Positions 1 to 8,928 are shown, counted from the stretch's first letter. The stretch: 64,000 nt of DNA from Gammaproteobacteria bacterium HGW-Gammaproteobacteria-2 (GCA_002840015.1 PGZE01000002.1:1-64000); one strand, 5' to 3'. The notes: generated from the sequence alone by a model not told the origin. A program made the numbers and translations.

Positions 1-731
1 TGCTCGACATCGTTACCTTCGGCAATGCCGCGCTCAAGCCGACTGCGCTGAAGAACTATGACGCGCGTTGGGAATATTACTTCTCGCCAACCGAAAGCGT
101 CTCGCTGGCGCTGTTCCGCAAGGAGTTCAGCAACCCGATCGAGAAACAATTGGTGCCCGGTGGCGGCAGCCTGTTGCTGACTCTGGAAAATGCGCAGTCG
201 GCCACCAACCAAGGCGTGGAACTCGATGGTTATACCCAACTGGGCTTCGTCAACGGCTGGGCCAAGCAGCTTACGCCGATGCGCTGGCTCGGCATGGACA
301 AAATCGACTGGAGCAACTGGAACCTCGCCGCCAACTACGCCTATATCAGTTCGGATGTGACTCTCGACCCGGCCAAATCGGGCTTCAATACCAACCTCAG
401 TCGCGCGCTGGAAGGACAATCCTCCTACATCGTCAACCTGCAATTGGGCTATCAGGCGGCTGACGGTGAACGAGAAGCCAACCTGTTGTTCAACACCTCG
501 GGACAGCGCATCGTGCAGGTTGGTGTTGCCGGACTGCCCGATGTCTTTGAGCAACCCTTCGGCCAGCTCGACTTCACCTTCAAGCAGCGCCTTGGTGATG
601 ATTGGTCGGTGCGGTTGAAACTGCGCAACCTGCTCGACCCCAAGGTCGAGTTCACCCAGGGCGGTGAAACCACGCGCGCGTTCCGCAAGGGCCGCGAGAT
701 TGCGCTCAGTTTCGAGTGGTCGCCGTTTTGA
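1..731 (+). CDS. TonB-dependent receptor, C-terminal part (5' end lies outside the window)
   Basis: Frame 3 is open from the first complete codon and ends with TGA at 729-731, so only about the last 242 residues are present. The sequence has the late-barrel signature of TonB-dependent receptors (LKPTALKNYDARWEYYF near the left edge, then a long series of alternating hydrophobic/polar strands) and ends in the aromatic FEWSPF expected of an outer-membrane barrel. The plug domain and TonB box are not visible, so the substrate is unknown. It is followed 82 bases later by a large secreted protein on the same strand, a pairing common in Xanthomonadales, where a receptor and a surface or secreted partner are encoded together. 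Family assignment is firm; function in uptake is inferred. Confidence 0.9.
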   Translation, partial: LDIVTFGNAALKPTALKNYDARWEYYFSPTESVSLALFRKEFSNPIEKQLVPGGGSLLLTLENAQSATNQGVELDGYTQLGFVNGWAKQLTPMRWLGMDKIDWSNWNLAANYAYISSDVTLDPAKSGFNTNLSRALEGQSSYIVNLQLGYQAADGEREANLLFNTSGQRIVQVGVAGLPDVFEQPFGQLDFTFKQRLGDDWSVRLKLRNLLDPKVEFTQGGETTRAFRKGREIALSFEWSPF

Positions 732-813
732 ACGGTGCGGGTCGCTTCGGGCCCACGTGTGCCGCGCCGCGATGGCCGGGCAATCCCTCGTATTCTTTCA
801 AGGAGCCGCTTCC

Positions 814-2565
814 ATGACTTCCACCTTCCGCAAGTGCGCGATTGCCAGCGCGCTGATCGGTGCCTTCGGCGCCGGATCGGCGTCGGCGGCGGTGCGCCTG
901 AGCGATTCATTCGACGGCAACTGGTTCGACCCGGCGGCGCCGGGCCGTGGCATTTCGTTCGATTACATCCAGGACACCAGCGGCAACTTCGGCACCCTGT
1001 TCGGCGCCACCTTCACCTTCGACAACGCCGGTCAGCCGACGTGGCTGGTGTTCGTGCCGCAGATCACCGAGTTTGGCTACAGCGCTGAAAACTTCGACAT
1101 CCTCAAGGTGACGGGTGGCAGCTTTGCCGGTGCTTCGGCAACCACCAACACCGTGGTCGGCAAAGGCAGCATCACCGTCAATTCCTGCACCAGCATGAGC
1201 CTGAGCGTGGACATGAATGCCGACACCGGGCTGGCTGATTTCACTTGGCCGCTGACCCCGGTCAACGGCATCGGCCAAGGCGATTGCGCATTCCAGCGCG
1301 AGTTCACCGCCTGCCCGTCGTTCGCCACCCCGGCGCCGGCATTTGGTGATCGCGCATGCGCCATCACCGGCAATTTCGAGAACCAGAACATCACCCTGAG
1401 CAACGAGATCACCTGGGTGGTCGAGGGCAAGATCGGTATCGGCGGCGACAACGTCAACCCGAGCACGCTCAGCATCGAGCCGGGCACGCTGCTGGTCAGC
1501 TCGGGCGATACCTTCGATCATATTGCAGTGTCGCGCGGCTCGAAGATTTTCGCCGAAGGCACCGCCAAGGCACCGATCGTGCTGACCAGCCCGGGCGAGT
1601 TGCCGGGCTTTGGCGACCCGCAGCCGCGTGATGTCGGCGGCATCGTGCTCGCTGGCAATGCACCCGCTACCTGCGTGCCGAACTGTGTCGCCGAATGGGA
1701 TCCGACACTGCGTTACGGCGGCACTAACGCCAGCGACAACAGCGGCGTGTTGCGTTACGTGCAAGTGCGTTATGCCGGCTTCATCTTCGCGCCGAATCGC
1801 GAGCTGAACTCGTTCACCATGAACGCCGTCGGATCGGGCACCGTGCTGGATCATCTGCAATCGTTCAAGGGCGCCGATGACGCGATCGAGTTCTTCGGTG
1901 GCACTGCCAACGTGCGTTACTTTGTCGATATCTGTGGCGGCGACGATTCGATCGACTGGGATGAAGGCTACAGCGGCAAGATTCAGTTTGCCCTGCTCAA
2001 CCAGTTCGGCTGCGCCGGTGAAGATCACGGCTTCGAACTGGCCAATGATCCGAACAACTTCGACGCCAGCCCACGCGCCAATGGCACCATCGCCAACGTC
2101 ACCGCGATTGGTGGCGGTGCGGCAAGCGCCAGCAGCCGCGATGGCTTCAACCTCAAGGAAGGCACCGGCGGCCACTTCTGGAATATTGTTGCGACTCAGT
2201 TCAAGCGTTCGTGCGTATCGGTGCAGGATGCCGCAACTGAAGTCGCTTCCGGCCCGGTGGCTTCGCTCAGCGGCCTGTTGACCATGAACAACACCGTGAT
2301 CAACTGCGCCAACAGCTTCCGCGACAGCGGCGTCACCGCCGGCTACACCCAAGCCTGGTTTACCTCGCAAGCTGGCAACGTGGCGGCCGACCCGCAGCTC
2401 ACCGGCTTTCTGCCTGCGGCAGGTTCCCCGGTATTCGGCAAAGTGTTTGCCCCGACCGACGACTGGTTCGTGCCTACCAACTACGCTGGTGCGTTTGCTG
2501 GCCCCAATGCCAACGACGACTGGACGGCAGGCTGGACCCACAACATCGGTAACATCACTCCGTAA
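814..2565 (+). CDS. large secreted protein: GNWFDP-type module plus repetitive beta-rich domain
   Basis: This start is preferred because an AGGAG box (801-805) sits 8 bases upstream and the product (583 aa) then begins with a clean signal peptide (hydrophobic core ASALIGAFGAGSASA, cleavage near residue 26). Residues ~35-80 hold GNWFDPAAPGRGIS and QPTWLVFV, resembling the GxWWNPxxxGxG...PTWLV module found in many exported proteins of beta- and gammaproteobacteria. From residue ~190 on the protein is Gly/Asn/Asp-rich, with stretches such as ITWVVEGKIGIGG and LSIEPGTLLVSS that look like rungs of a right-handed beta-helix. Several cysteines are scattered through it, suggesting disulfides. It probably acts at the surface or outside the cell with the upstream TonB receptor. 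No enzymatic motif was recognised. Confidence 0.8.
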   Translation: MTSTFRKCAIASALIGAFGAGSASAAVRLSDSFDGNWFDPAAPGRGISFDYIQDTSGNFGTLFGATFTFDNAGQPTWLVFVPQITEFGYSAENFDILKVTGGSFAGASATTNTVVGKGSITVNSCTSMSLSVDMNADTGLADFTWPLTPVNGIGQGDCAFQREFTACPSFATPAPAFGDRACAITGNFENQNITLSNEITWVVEGKIGIGGDNVNPSTLSIEPGTLLVSSGDTFDHIAVSRGSKIFAEGTAKAPIVLTSPGELPGFGDPQPRDVGGIVLAGNAPATCVPNCVAEWDPTLRYGGTNASDNSGVLRYVQVRYAGFIFAPNRELNSFTMNAVGSGTVLDHLQSFKGADDAIEFFGGTANVRYFVDICGGDDSIDWDEGYSGKIQFALLNQFGCAGEDHGFELANDPNNFDASPRANGTIANVTAIGGGAASASSRDGFNLKEGTGGHFWNIVATQFKRSCVSVQDAATEVASGPVASLSGLLTMNNTVINCANSFRDSGVTAGYTQAWFTSQAGNVAADPQLTGFLPAAGSPVFGKVFAPTDDWFVPTNYAGAFAGPNANDDWTAGWTHNIGNITP

Positions 2566-2607
2566 GCTCTCTCCAGCGGGCGTAACACACGCCAGCGCAA
2601 CACCCGA

Positions 2608-2633
2608 CCGGCCCCAAGGGGCCGGTTTTTTTT
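2608..2633 (+). terminator. Rho-independent terminator after the secreted-protein gene
   Basis: A perfect 8-bp stem (CCGGCCCC, two-base AA loop, GGGGCCGG) is followed directly by eight T residues, 43 bases after the stop codon of the secreted-protein gene. It separates that gene from the acyltransferase gene. Confidence 0.9.
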
Positions 2634-2726
2634 GCCGATCATCACCGTGCCAACGCTGTGGGGCGCAGTACACGCGATGCGCTTCGGCCCTTGCGTTCGC
2701 CGCGCCGGTAACCAAGACTGCGGGCC

Positions 2727-3638
2727 ATGCTTAGCAACCGACACGCTGCCAATCTGCTTTATGCCCTGAGCTGGCTGCTCGGGCGCCTGCCGTTTGTTGT
2801 TTTGCATGCAATCGGCGCGACTCTGGGGCAATGCGTGTACTGGCTCGGCGGCCGCGAAGCACGGGTGACCCGACGCAATCTGGAACTGGTACAGCCCGGC
2901 ATCAGCCCGCGCCAGCGCGATGCGCTGGCCGCAGCCGTGTTACGCGCGGTCGGGCGCAACAGCTTGCACACCCTGCGCTTCTGGACCCGGCCCGACGCCA
3001 GCAATCGTGCGCTGATTGCCCAGGTGCATGGCGAAGCGCTGCTGCACGCGGCGCTGGCGCGCGGCCGCGGCCTCATCATCGCCGCCCCGCATTATGGCAA
3101 CTGGGAGCTGCTCAACCAGTTTCTGGCCAGTTGCGCTCCCATCACCCTGGTCTACCGGCCGCCGGAAAGCGCCATCGCCGAGCAGTATCTGTTGCGCGTG
3201 CGTGGCCGCCGCGGCGTCACCCAGGTGCCAGCGCGAAGCAGCGGCGTGCGCGCCTTGCTGCGTACCCTGCATGCCGGCGGCATGGTCGGCATCCTCCCCG
3301 ATCAACGACCGAAGTCCGGCGAAGGCGCATTCGCGCCGCTGTTCGGCATCCAGACCCTGACCATGACCCTGCTCACCCGCTTGGCGCAACGCACCGGCGC
3401 CAGCGTGCTGTTTGCCATCGCCGAACGCCGGCCGGGCTGGGACGCAGGTTACGACGTGCATTTTTTCCCCGCCGACGCCGCCATCGGTGGTAGCGACGAT
3501 ACCGCCGCACTGGCAGCGCTCAATGCCGGGATCGCAGCCATCGCGCAACGCGACCCACTGCAATACCAATGGAACTACAAACGCTTCAATGCGCGGCCGC
3601 CCGGCTCGGATGAAACCAACCCGTATCTGCGCCGTTAG
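2727..3638 (+). CDS. LpxL/HtrB-family lysophospholipid (lauroyl-type) acyltransferase
   Basis: The 303-aa product matches the LpxL/LpxM/HtrB family in length and layout: an N-terminal hydrophobic segment (residues ~10-40), the catalytic HX4E motif in PHYGNWE (His122, Glu127), an ILPDQRP block, and the C-terminal YQWNYKRF typical of the family. Members transfer an acyl chain from acyl-ACP to a lipid A precursor, or in some clades to ornithine lipids or phospholipids, at the inner face of the cytoplasmic membrane. The gene stands alone between a strong terminator and a repeat-rich spacer. The exact acceptor cannot be told from the sequence. Confidence 0.9.
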   Translation: MLSNRHAANLLYALSWLLGRLPFVVLHAIGATLGQCVYWLGGREARVTRRNLELVQPGISPRQRDALAAAVLRAVGRNSLHTLRFWTRPDASNRALIAQVHGEALLHAALARGRGLIIAAPHYGNWELLNQFLASCAPITLVYRPPESAIAEQYLLRVRGRRGVTQVPARSSGVRALLRTLHAGGMVGILPDQRPKSGEGAFAPLFGIQTLTMTLLTRLAQRTGASVLFAIAERRPGWDAGYDVHFFPADAAIGGSDDTAALAALNAGIAAIAQRDPLQYQWNYKRFNARPPGSDETNPYLRR

Positions 3639-3659
3639 TGAATCCCGGGACAAGTCGTC

Positions 3660-3679
3660 ACCCCAGCGAAAGCTGGGGT
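3660..3679. repeat. REP-like palindrome (8-bp stem, GAAA loop)
   Basis: ACCCCAGC-GAAA-GCTGGGGT forms a perfect hairpin 21 bases after the acyltransferase stop. There is no T-run, so it looks like a dispersed palindromic element more than a terminator, although it could stabilise the mRNA end. Confidence 0.6.
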
Positions 3680-3742
3680 CCATGTTGATCTTTCTTTGCA
3701 GATCAAAAGCACAACCTGATTAGCGCTATATCTCAGCGGTAG

Positions 3743-3781
3743 AAGCCCCTCTCCCGCCGGGAGAGGGGTTGGGGTGAGGGT
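3743..3781 (-). repeat. 39-bp palindromic repeat, copy 1
   Basis: The element contains a long GC-rich palindrome (CCCCTCTCCC ... GGGAGAGGGG) followed by TTGGGGTGAGGGT. Its reverse complement recurs base for base at 17570-17608, so it is a dispersed REP-like family. The spacer of about 240 bases between the acyltransferase and the next gene holds this element and the 3660-3679 hairpin, and no gene. Confidence 0.75.
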
Positions 3782-3880
3782 TCGGTGCGCGTATCGGCCA
3801 TCGTACTGGCTCGGAATGACGAGAATGTACTTGCCCAGAACGATCATAGCGGCGACGGTTATCATCCCCACTCAACATCA

Positions 3881-4411
3881 ATGGATCATTCCACAATGAG
3901 CGAACGGGCGTCGCCGCAAGAATCGACGGTAACAGCCGGCATCAACTGGGAACATCTGCCCGCAGCGGCATTGACCGCCGCCACCGGCGTCGGTGCGCTG
4001 TCCGTGATCTGGCTGCCGCTTCCGCTGTTCGCGCTGTGGCAAACGATGCACGAACGCAGCACGGCCATCGTGATTACCCTTGCGTTGATCGTGGTGTGCG
4101 CTGTAGTCGGCGGATGGTGGAACCGTCGTCGCACCCACCGCGTGCGCTATGCCTTGCTCGGCGAGGGGTTGCGCATCCGCCGCGGCCTGTGTTTTTGGCA
4201 TGAGATCGTATTGCCACGTAATCGGGTGCAGCATCTGGATCTGGAGCGCGGGCCGATCGAGCGACACCTGGGCCTGGCAACGCTGGTCATCCACACCGCC
4301 GGTACCCGGATGAACGCGGTGCGGCTGACGGGCCTGAGTGAACAGCGTGCATTGGCGCTGCGCGATGCGTTGCTGCCGAACGAAAATGGCCTGTCCGACG
4401 ATGCCGTCTGA
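3881..4411 (+). CDS. bacterial PH-domain membrane protein, YdbS-like
   Basis: The product (176 aa from this ATG, 171 aa from the ATG at 3896) has two transmembrane helices near the N-terminus (ALTAATGVGALSVIWLPL and IVITLALIVVCAVVGGWW), followed by one bacterial pleckstrin-homology-like (bPH2) domain with the characteristic LPRNRVQHLDLERGPIERHL block. This is the YdbS architecture. Neither ATG has a good ribosome site, so the start is open. The stop overlaps the start of the three-PH-domain YdbT-like gene by 11 bases, as in other bacteria where the two form one operon. Their role is not settled; they are membrane proteins proposed to help the cell envelope. Confidence 0.8.
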   Translation: MDHSTMSERASPQESTVTAGINWEHLPAAALTAATGVGALSVIWLPLPLFALWQTMHERSTAIVITLALIVVCAVVGGWWNRRRTHRVRYALLGEGLRIRRGLCFWHEIVLPRNRVQHLDLERGPIERHLGLATLVIHTAGTRMNAVRLTGLSEQRALALRDALLPNENGLSDDAV

Positions 4412-5966
4412 ACCTGCATCGCCGATTCTGACCAGCAACGAGCGCCGCCTGCATCCGCTGTCGTGGCTGTTTGTGCTGCTGGCGCAACTGCGCCAATTTG
4501 CGGTGCCGCTGATCGTGCTGGTGCTGGCCGGCGGTCGTGGTGATCGCTGGGAACTGGTCGGCGCGCTCGGCGTGCTGGTGTTGCCGCTGATCGCGGTGGC
4601 GCAGTATTTCAGCTACCGCTTTCGCATCGCCGATGACGAACTGATCATCCGCAGCGGCATTTTTCAGCGCAATCGACGGCATATCCCGTTTCGTCGCATC
4701 CACAATGTCAGCCTGCACCAGAATCTGTTGCATCGCGTATTCGGCGTTGCCGAAGTGCATCTGGAATCGGCTGGTGGGGTCAAACCCGAAGCGCAGATGC
4801 GGGTGCTGTCGCTGGCCGACGCGCATGCGCTGGAAGCCTTGGTGCAGAGCCGTGGCAACGCGTCGCAAGCGACCACAAGCGAGGCCATCACCGCAGCGCC
4901 GGCCACCGCGCTGTTGTCGCTGCCGACCAGTGAATTGCTGCGGCTTGGCCTGATTTCCAACCGCGGTATGGTGGTGGTGGCGGCGGGCTTCGGCGTGCTG
5001 GCGCAGTCCGGTTCACAGGCATTCGGTGCTGCGCTCAAGAGCATCGCGCAAAACCTGTTCGGCTGGGCCAATGGCCAGCACCTGAGTGTGATCGGCTGGC
5101 TGCTGGCGGGCATCAGCCTGTTCATCGTGTTCGCTGCGGTACTGCGTGTGCTGTCGATGCTGCTCGCCATACTGCAATTCCACGGTTTCACCCTGCACCA
5201 ACAGGGCCAGCGCCTGAGCGTGGAAGCCGGGTTGCTGACCCGGATAAGGGCACATACCCCGCGCCATCGCATCCAGGCATGGACGCTGCACGAATCGTTG
5301 CTGCAACGTTGGCTGCATCGGCAAAGCCTGAGTATCGACAGTGCGGTGATCCAGGCCAGCAATAACCAACGCAGTCTGCGTGATCTGGCGCCGATCGCAC
5401 CACCGCATACGGTGACTGCGTTGCTGCAACGCCTGCTGCCCGCTGCCGGCTGGCCCGACATGGACTGGCAGCCGCTGCATCCACGCGCGTGGCGACGGAT
5501 GCTGGTCATACCCAGCGCCGTGACCGTGCTGGCATGCGCCGCACTTTGGTTGCGCTTTGGCAATGTCGCACTGTTCGCGCTACTGGCACTGCCGTGGTGG
5601 TGGCTGCGCGCGCGGCGTCTGGCGAAGTTCGCTGGCTATGCGCTCAGCGATAGCGTGATCGTCATTCGTGGCGGTTGGCCAGGCCATTACTGGCGGCTGG
5701 CCGAGATCAGCAAATTGCAGGTCATCGGCATCAGCAGCACACCGTTTGATCGCCGCCACGACATGGCCACCTTGTGGCTGGACACCGCTGGCGCCACCGC
5801 GATGCAACCACGCCTGCGCATCCGCTACCTGCCCAAGGCGCAGGCGCGGGCGCTGCTGGAAAGACTCAACGCGCGGATGCAGCGCAGCGGCATCGTCGCA
5901 GCGTCATCAATGGAATGCCCCGCGCGTACGGATATCGCGGAAGATGGCCACTGCGAACCGCAATGA
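4401..5966 (+). CDS. bacterial PH-domain membrane protein, YdbT-like
   Basis: The start is the ATG inside the last codons of the upstream ydbS-like gene (overlap ATGCCGTCTGA), giving 521 aa. The protein has several pairs of transmembrane helices, each followed by a bPH2 domain. The first carries RNRRHIPFRRIHNVSLHQNLLHRVFG, in which RIHNVSLHQNLLHR is the family signature; the second carries HTPRHRIQAWTLHESLLQRW; the third, near residues 420-500, is more diverged (ISKLQVIGISSTPFDRRH). Three bPH2 repeats and this length are typical of YdbT. The translational overlap implies coupled synthesis with YdbS. Function is inferred to be in the envelope. Confidence 0.82.
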   Translation: MPSEPASPILTSNERRLHPLSWLFVLLAQLRQFAVPLIVLVLAGGRGDRWELVGALGVLVLPLIAVAQYFSYRFRIADDELIIRSGIFQRNRRHIPFRRIHNVSLHQNLLHRVFGVAEVHLESAGGVKPEAQMRVLSLADAHALEALVQSRGNASQATTSEAITAAPATALLSLPTSELLRLGLISNRGMVVVAAGFGVLAQSGSQAFGAALKSIAQNLFGWANGQHLSVIGWLLAGISLFIVFAAVLRVLSMLLAILQFHGFTLHQQGQRLSVEAGLLTRIRAHTPRHRIQAWTLHESLLQRWLHRQSLSIDSAVIQASNNQRSLRDLAPIAPPHTVTALLQRLLPAAGWPDMDWQPLHPRAWRRMLVIPSAVTVLACAALWLRFGNVALFALLALPWWWLRARRLAKFAGYALSDSVIVIRGGWPGHYWRLAEISKLQVIGISSTPFDRRHDMATLWLDTAGATAMQPRLRIRYLPKAQARALLERLNARMQRSGIVAASSMECPARTDIAEDGHCEPQ

Positions 5967-6000
5967 TGGATGAAACCACCGTTATGGAACCACCCTACTC

Positions 6001-8775
6001 ATGTCGCTGAGCTGGAACGAAATCAAGGATCGTTCCCTGCGCTTCTCGCGCGAGTGGGCGCACGAGTCGTCGGAAGACGCCGAAGCCAAATCGTTCTGGG
6101 ATGGCTTCTTCGATGTCTTTGGCGTGTCGCGGCGGCGGGTCGCCAATTTTGAGCGCAGGGTAAAAAAGCTCGACGGCAAGGACGGCTACATCGACTTGCT
6201 GTGGAAGGGCGTGTTGTTGATCGAACACAAGTCGCGCGGTAAGGATCTCGATCGCGCACATCAGCAGGCGCGCGATTATTTTCACGGGCTGAGTGACGCC
6301 GAGCTACCGAAATATCTGCTGGTTTCCGACTTCGCCCGCTTTCGCCTGTACGATCTCGATGGCGATGTCGAGCCGGTCGAGTTCCCCATTGCCGAGCTGC
6401 ACAAGCAGGTGCGCCGCTTCGGCTTCATTGCCGGTTATCAGGCACGCAGCTTCAAGGAAGAAGATCCAGTCAACGTGCTCGCCGCCGAGCGCATGGGCAA
6501 ACTGCACGATGCACTCAAGGCTGCCGGCTACGATGGCCATGCGCTGGAACTGCTGCTGGTGCGGCTGCTGTTTTGCCTGTTCGCCGATGACACCGGCATC
6601 TTTGCGCGGCACAGCTTCCACGAGCTGATCGCACAGCGCAGCAATATCGATGGCGCCGATCTCGGTTTATGGCTCGCGCAATTGTTTCAGGTGCTCAATA
6701 CCGCGCCGGCAAAACGCCAGACCACCCTTGATGCACAGCTCGCCGAGTTTCCCTACGTCAACGGCCGCTTGTTTGCCGAGCCGCTGCCGCTGGCCGCGTT
6801 TGATGCGCACATGCGCGAGTTGCTCATCGATGCCTCGATCCTCGACTGGAGCCGCATCAGCCCGGCCATCTTCGGCTCGATGTTCCAGTCGGTGATGGAT
6901 GCCAAGGCACGGCGCAACCTCGGCGCGCACTACACCAGCGAAAAGAACATTCTCAAGTTGATCGGCCCGCTGTTTCTTGACGAGCTCAGGGCCGAGTTGC
7001 AGCGCATCGGCAACCACGAAGGCAAGCTCAAGAGCTTTCACATCAAACTGGCCAACCTGCGTTTCCTCGATCCGGCCTGCGGCTGCGGCAACTTTCTGGT
7101 CATCGCCTACCGCGAACTGCGGTTGCTGGAGCTGGAAGTCATCGCGCGCCTGTTTCCGGCACAGATGTCCTCGCAATCGCTATGGGTCGCCGAAGCGGTG
7201 CAGGTGGACGTCGACCAATTCTACGGGATCGAAATCGAGGAGTTCCCCGCACAGATCGCGCAAGTCGCGCTCTGGTTGATGGATCATCAGATGAACCTGC
7301 TGGTGAGCGAGCGCTTCGGCAATTACTTCGCACGCCTGCCGCTGGTGAAGTCGCCGATGATCGTTCACGGCAACGCCCTGCGCATCGACTGGAACGACGT
7401 GGTGCCACGCGAACGGCTGAGCTACATCCTTGGTAACCCGCCGTTTCTTGGCAAGCAGCACCAGGACGAGCAACAGAAATCCGAAATGGCATATCTCTTT
7501 GACGGAGTAAAAGGAGCCGGCGTACTTGACTTTGTATCTGCTTGGTATGTCAAGGCCACTACCTACATAAATGGAACGTCAATTCGATGTGCTTTCGTTT
7601 CGACAAACTCCATCACGCAGGGCGAACAGGTCGGAATTCTTTGGTCGGAACTCTTTCGGCGCGGTGTGCATATTTGCTTCGCACACCGTACGTTTACGTG
7701 GAGCAACGAGGCGCGCGGAAAAGCTGCCATGCATTGTGTGATTGTAGGATTCGGACTAGACGATTCTTCCGCAAAGCGACTTTTCGACTACGCCCACCCA
7801 AAAGCCGATCCACATGAAGTGTCGGTCAATAATATCAATGCGTATCTGGTTGATGCGCCTGATGTAGCACTCCCAAACCGTCGTGAAGCAATCTGCGAAG
7901 TACCACCGATTGTGTTCGGCTCAATGCCGAACGACGGAGGTCACCTATTGTTGACTGACGCAGATAGACGTGAAATGTTGGAAACTGAGCCCGCCTCTTT
8001 ACAGTGGATAAGGTTATTTCTTGGTGCGGAGGAGTTCATCAACCGCGTTCCGCGCTGGTGCCTTTGGCTCGACGGAATTTCCCCGGAAACGCTACGCTCG
8101 TTGCCATCGATTGCTTCGCGCGTCGCGGCAGTTAGGGCTTTACGCGAAAGGAGCACGCGTGCGACGACCAGAGAGTTGGCGGCATTTCCGACGTTGTTCG
8201 GTGAGATTCGTCAGCCACACTCAAAATATTTACTGATACCACGCGTTTCATCCGAGCAACGATCCTTCATCCCCATCGGATTTCTCGATCCTGATGTGAT
8301 TGCAAGCGACGCAACATTTGTTGTCCCAAACGCGTCACCAATCCACTTCGGCATCCTCAGTTCGACCATGCACATGGCCTGGGTGCGCGCCGTGTGCGGC
8401 CGGCTCAAGAGCGACTACCGCTACTCTGCCGGCATCGTCTACAACAATTTCCCGTGGCCTGAGGTCGCCGACGACAAACGCCATGCTGCCATCGAATCCG
8501 CCGCCCAGGGCGTGCTCGATGCGCGCGCGCAATTCCCGCACAGCACCTTGGCCGATCTATACGACCCGCTGAGCATGCCGCCGGCTTTGGTGAAGGCGCA
8601 TCAGGCGCTCGACCGCGCCGTCGATGCTGCCTATCTGGCAGCGGAAAAGGCGGCTGGCCGCAAAGCCCCGAAACTGGGCAGCGATGCCGAGCGTGTGGCG
8701 TTCCTGTTTCAGCGCTATCAGGCACTGACCTCGCTGCTGCCGGCGACAGCCGTCTCGCGTCATCGCAAACGCTGA
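6001..8775 (+). CDS. MmeI-type (type IIL) restriction-modification enzyme, single polypeptide
   Basis: The 924-aa length matches MmeI (about 919 aa). The nuclease motif D-X9-E-X-K is present as D65...E75-H-K77. A helical linker follows, then a gamma-class N6-adenine methyltransferase with motif I DPACGCGNF (357-365) and motif IV NPPF (479-482), and finally the target-recognition and C-terminal region. In this family one protein both cuts and methylates DNA, so the gene can be a complete restriction-modification system. Around codons 494-780 base use changes: 60-base lines I counted fall from 62% GC (7081-7140) to 43-50% (7501-7620, 7921-7980) and rise again to 58% (8401-8460). That segment corresponds to the end of the methyltransferase and the recognition domain, suggesting recombinational replacement. 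All motifs needed for activity appear intact. The recognition sequence cannot be read from the gene. Confidence 0.9.
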   Translation: MSLSWNEIKDRSLRFSREWAHESSEDAEAKSFWDGFFDVFGVSRRRVANFERRVKKLDGKDGYIDLLWKGVLLIEHKSRGKDLDRAHQQARDYFHGLSDAELPKYLLVSDFARFRLYDLDGDVEPVEFPIAELHKQVRRFGFIAGYQARSFKEEDPVNVLAAERMGKLHDALKAAGYDGHALELLLVRLLFCLFADDTGIFARHSFHELIAQRSNIDGADLGLWLAQLFQVLNTAPAKRQTTLDAQLAEFPYVNGRLFAEPLPLAAFDAHMRELLIDASILDWSRISPAIFGSMFQSVMDAKARRNLGAHYTSEKNILKLIGPLFLDELRAELQRIGNHEGKLKSFHIKLANLRFLDPACGCGNFLVIAYRELRLLELEVIARLFPAQMSSQSLWVAEAVQVDVDQFYGIEIEEFPAQIAQVALWLMDHQMNLLVSERFGNYFARLPLVKSPMIVHGNALRIDWNDVVPRERLSYILGNPPFLGKQHQDEQQKSEMAYLFDGVKGAGVLDFVSAWYVKATTYINGTSIRCAFVSTNSITQGEQVGILWSELFRRGVHICFAHRTFTWSNEARGKAAMHCVIVGFGLDDSSAKRLFDYAHPKADPHEVSVNNINAYLVDAPDVALPNRREAICEVPPIVFGSMPNDGGHLLLTDADRREMLETEPASLQWIRLFLGAEEFINRVPRWCLWLDGISPETLRSLPSIASRVAAVRALRERSTRATTRELAAFPTLFGEIRQPHSKYLLIPRVSSEQRSFIPIGFLDPDVIASDATFVVPNASPIHFGILSSTMHMAWVRAVCGRLKSDYRYSAGIVYNNFPWPEVADDKRHAAIESAAQGVLDARAQFPHSTLADLYDPLSMPPALVKAHQALDRAVDAAYLAAEKAAGRKAPKLGSDAERVAFLFQRYQALTSLLPATAVSRHRKR

Positions 8776-8778
8776 TAG

Positions 8779-8802
8779 TTAAGCATAGTCAACTACGCTT
8801 AA
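8779..8802. promoter_or_regulatory. operator-like imperfect palindrome, site 1
   Basis: TTAAGCATAGTC-AACTACGCTTAA is a 24-base imperfect palindrome (10 of 12 positions symmetrical), four bases after the stop of the MmeI-type gene. Its left half is repeated exactly at 8893-8904, just before the ATPase gene. A further partial half-site (ATGCTTTAA) abuts it at 8802-8810. Clustering of half-sites in the only spacer of the block suggests a regulator binding site. Confidence 0.5.
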
Positions 8803-8892
8803 TGCTTTAATCGCGCGAAACATGCGTAATAACAATCGGTTGTGTGTCATATTTAGTAACGCGGCTTGACGCTCCCCAGTACACGGCGCAAA

Positions 8893-8916
8893 TTAAGCAT
8901 AGTCGACTATACGTAG
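8893..8916. promoter_or_regulatory. operator-like palindrome, site 2, before the ATPase gene
   Basis: The 12 bases TTAAGCATAGTC repeat the left half of site 1 exactly, and the centre TAGTCGACTA is a perfect palindrome; the outer right arm has decayed. The site ends 12 bases before the ATPase start codon. A TTGACG hexamer at 8866-8871 could be a -35 box, which would place the site over the -10 region and transcription start, a common position for a repressor. The -10 box is not clear. The intergenic region (8776-8928) is visibly AT-richer than its surroundings. Confidence 0.5.
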
Positions 8917-8928
8917 CCGAATCTCTCG

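Noticed and set aside
907-2715. 602-aa frame on the minus strand
   Set aside because: It is the shadow of the secreted-protein gene; the sequence lacks protein-like patterns and covers a terminator.
6001-8775. Type I or BREX methyltransferase instead of MmeI-type
   Set aside because: The D-X9-E-X-K nuclease motif, total length and domain order match MmeI, and no separate specificity, nuclease or Brx gene is present.
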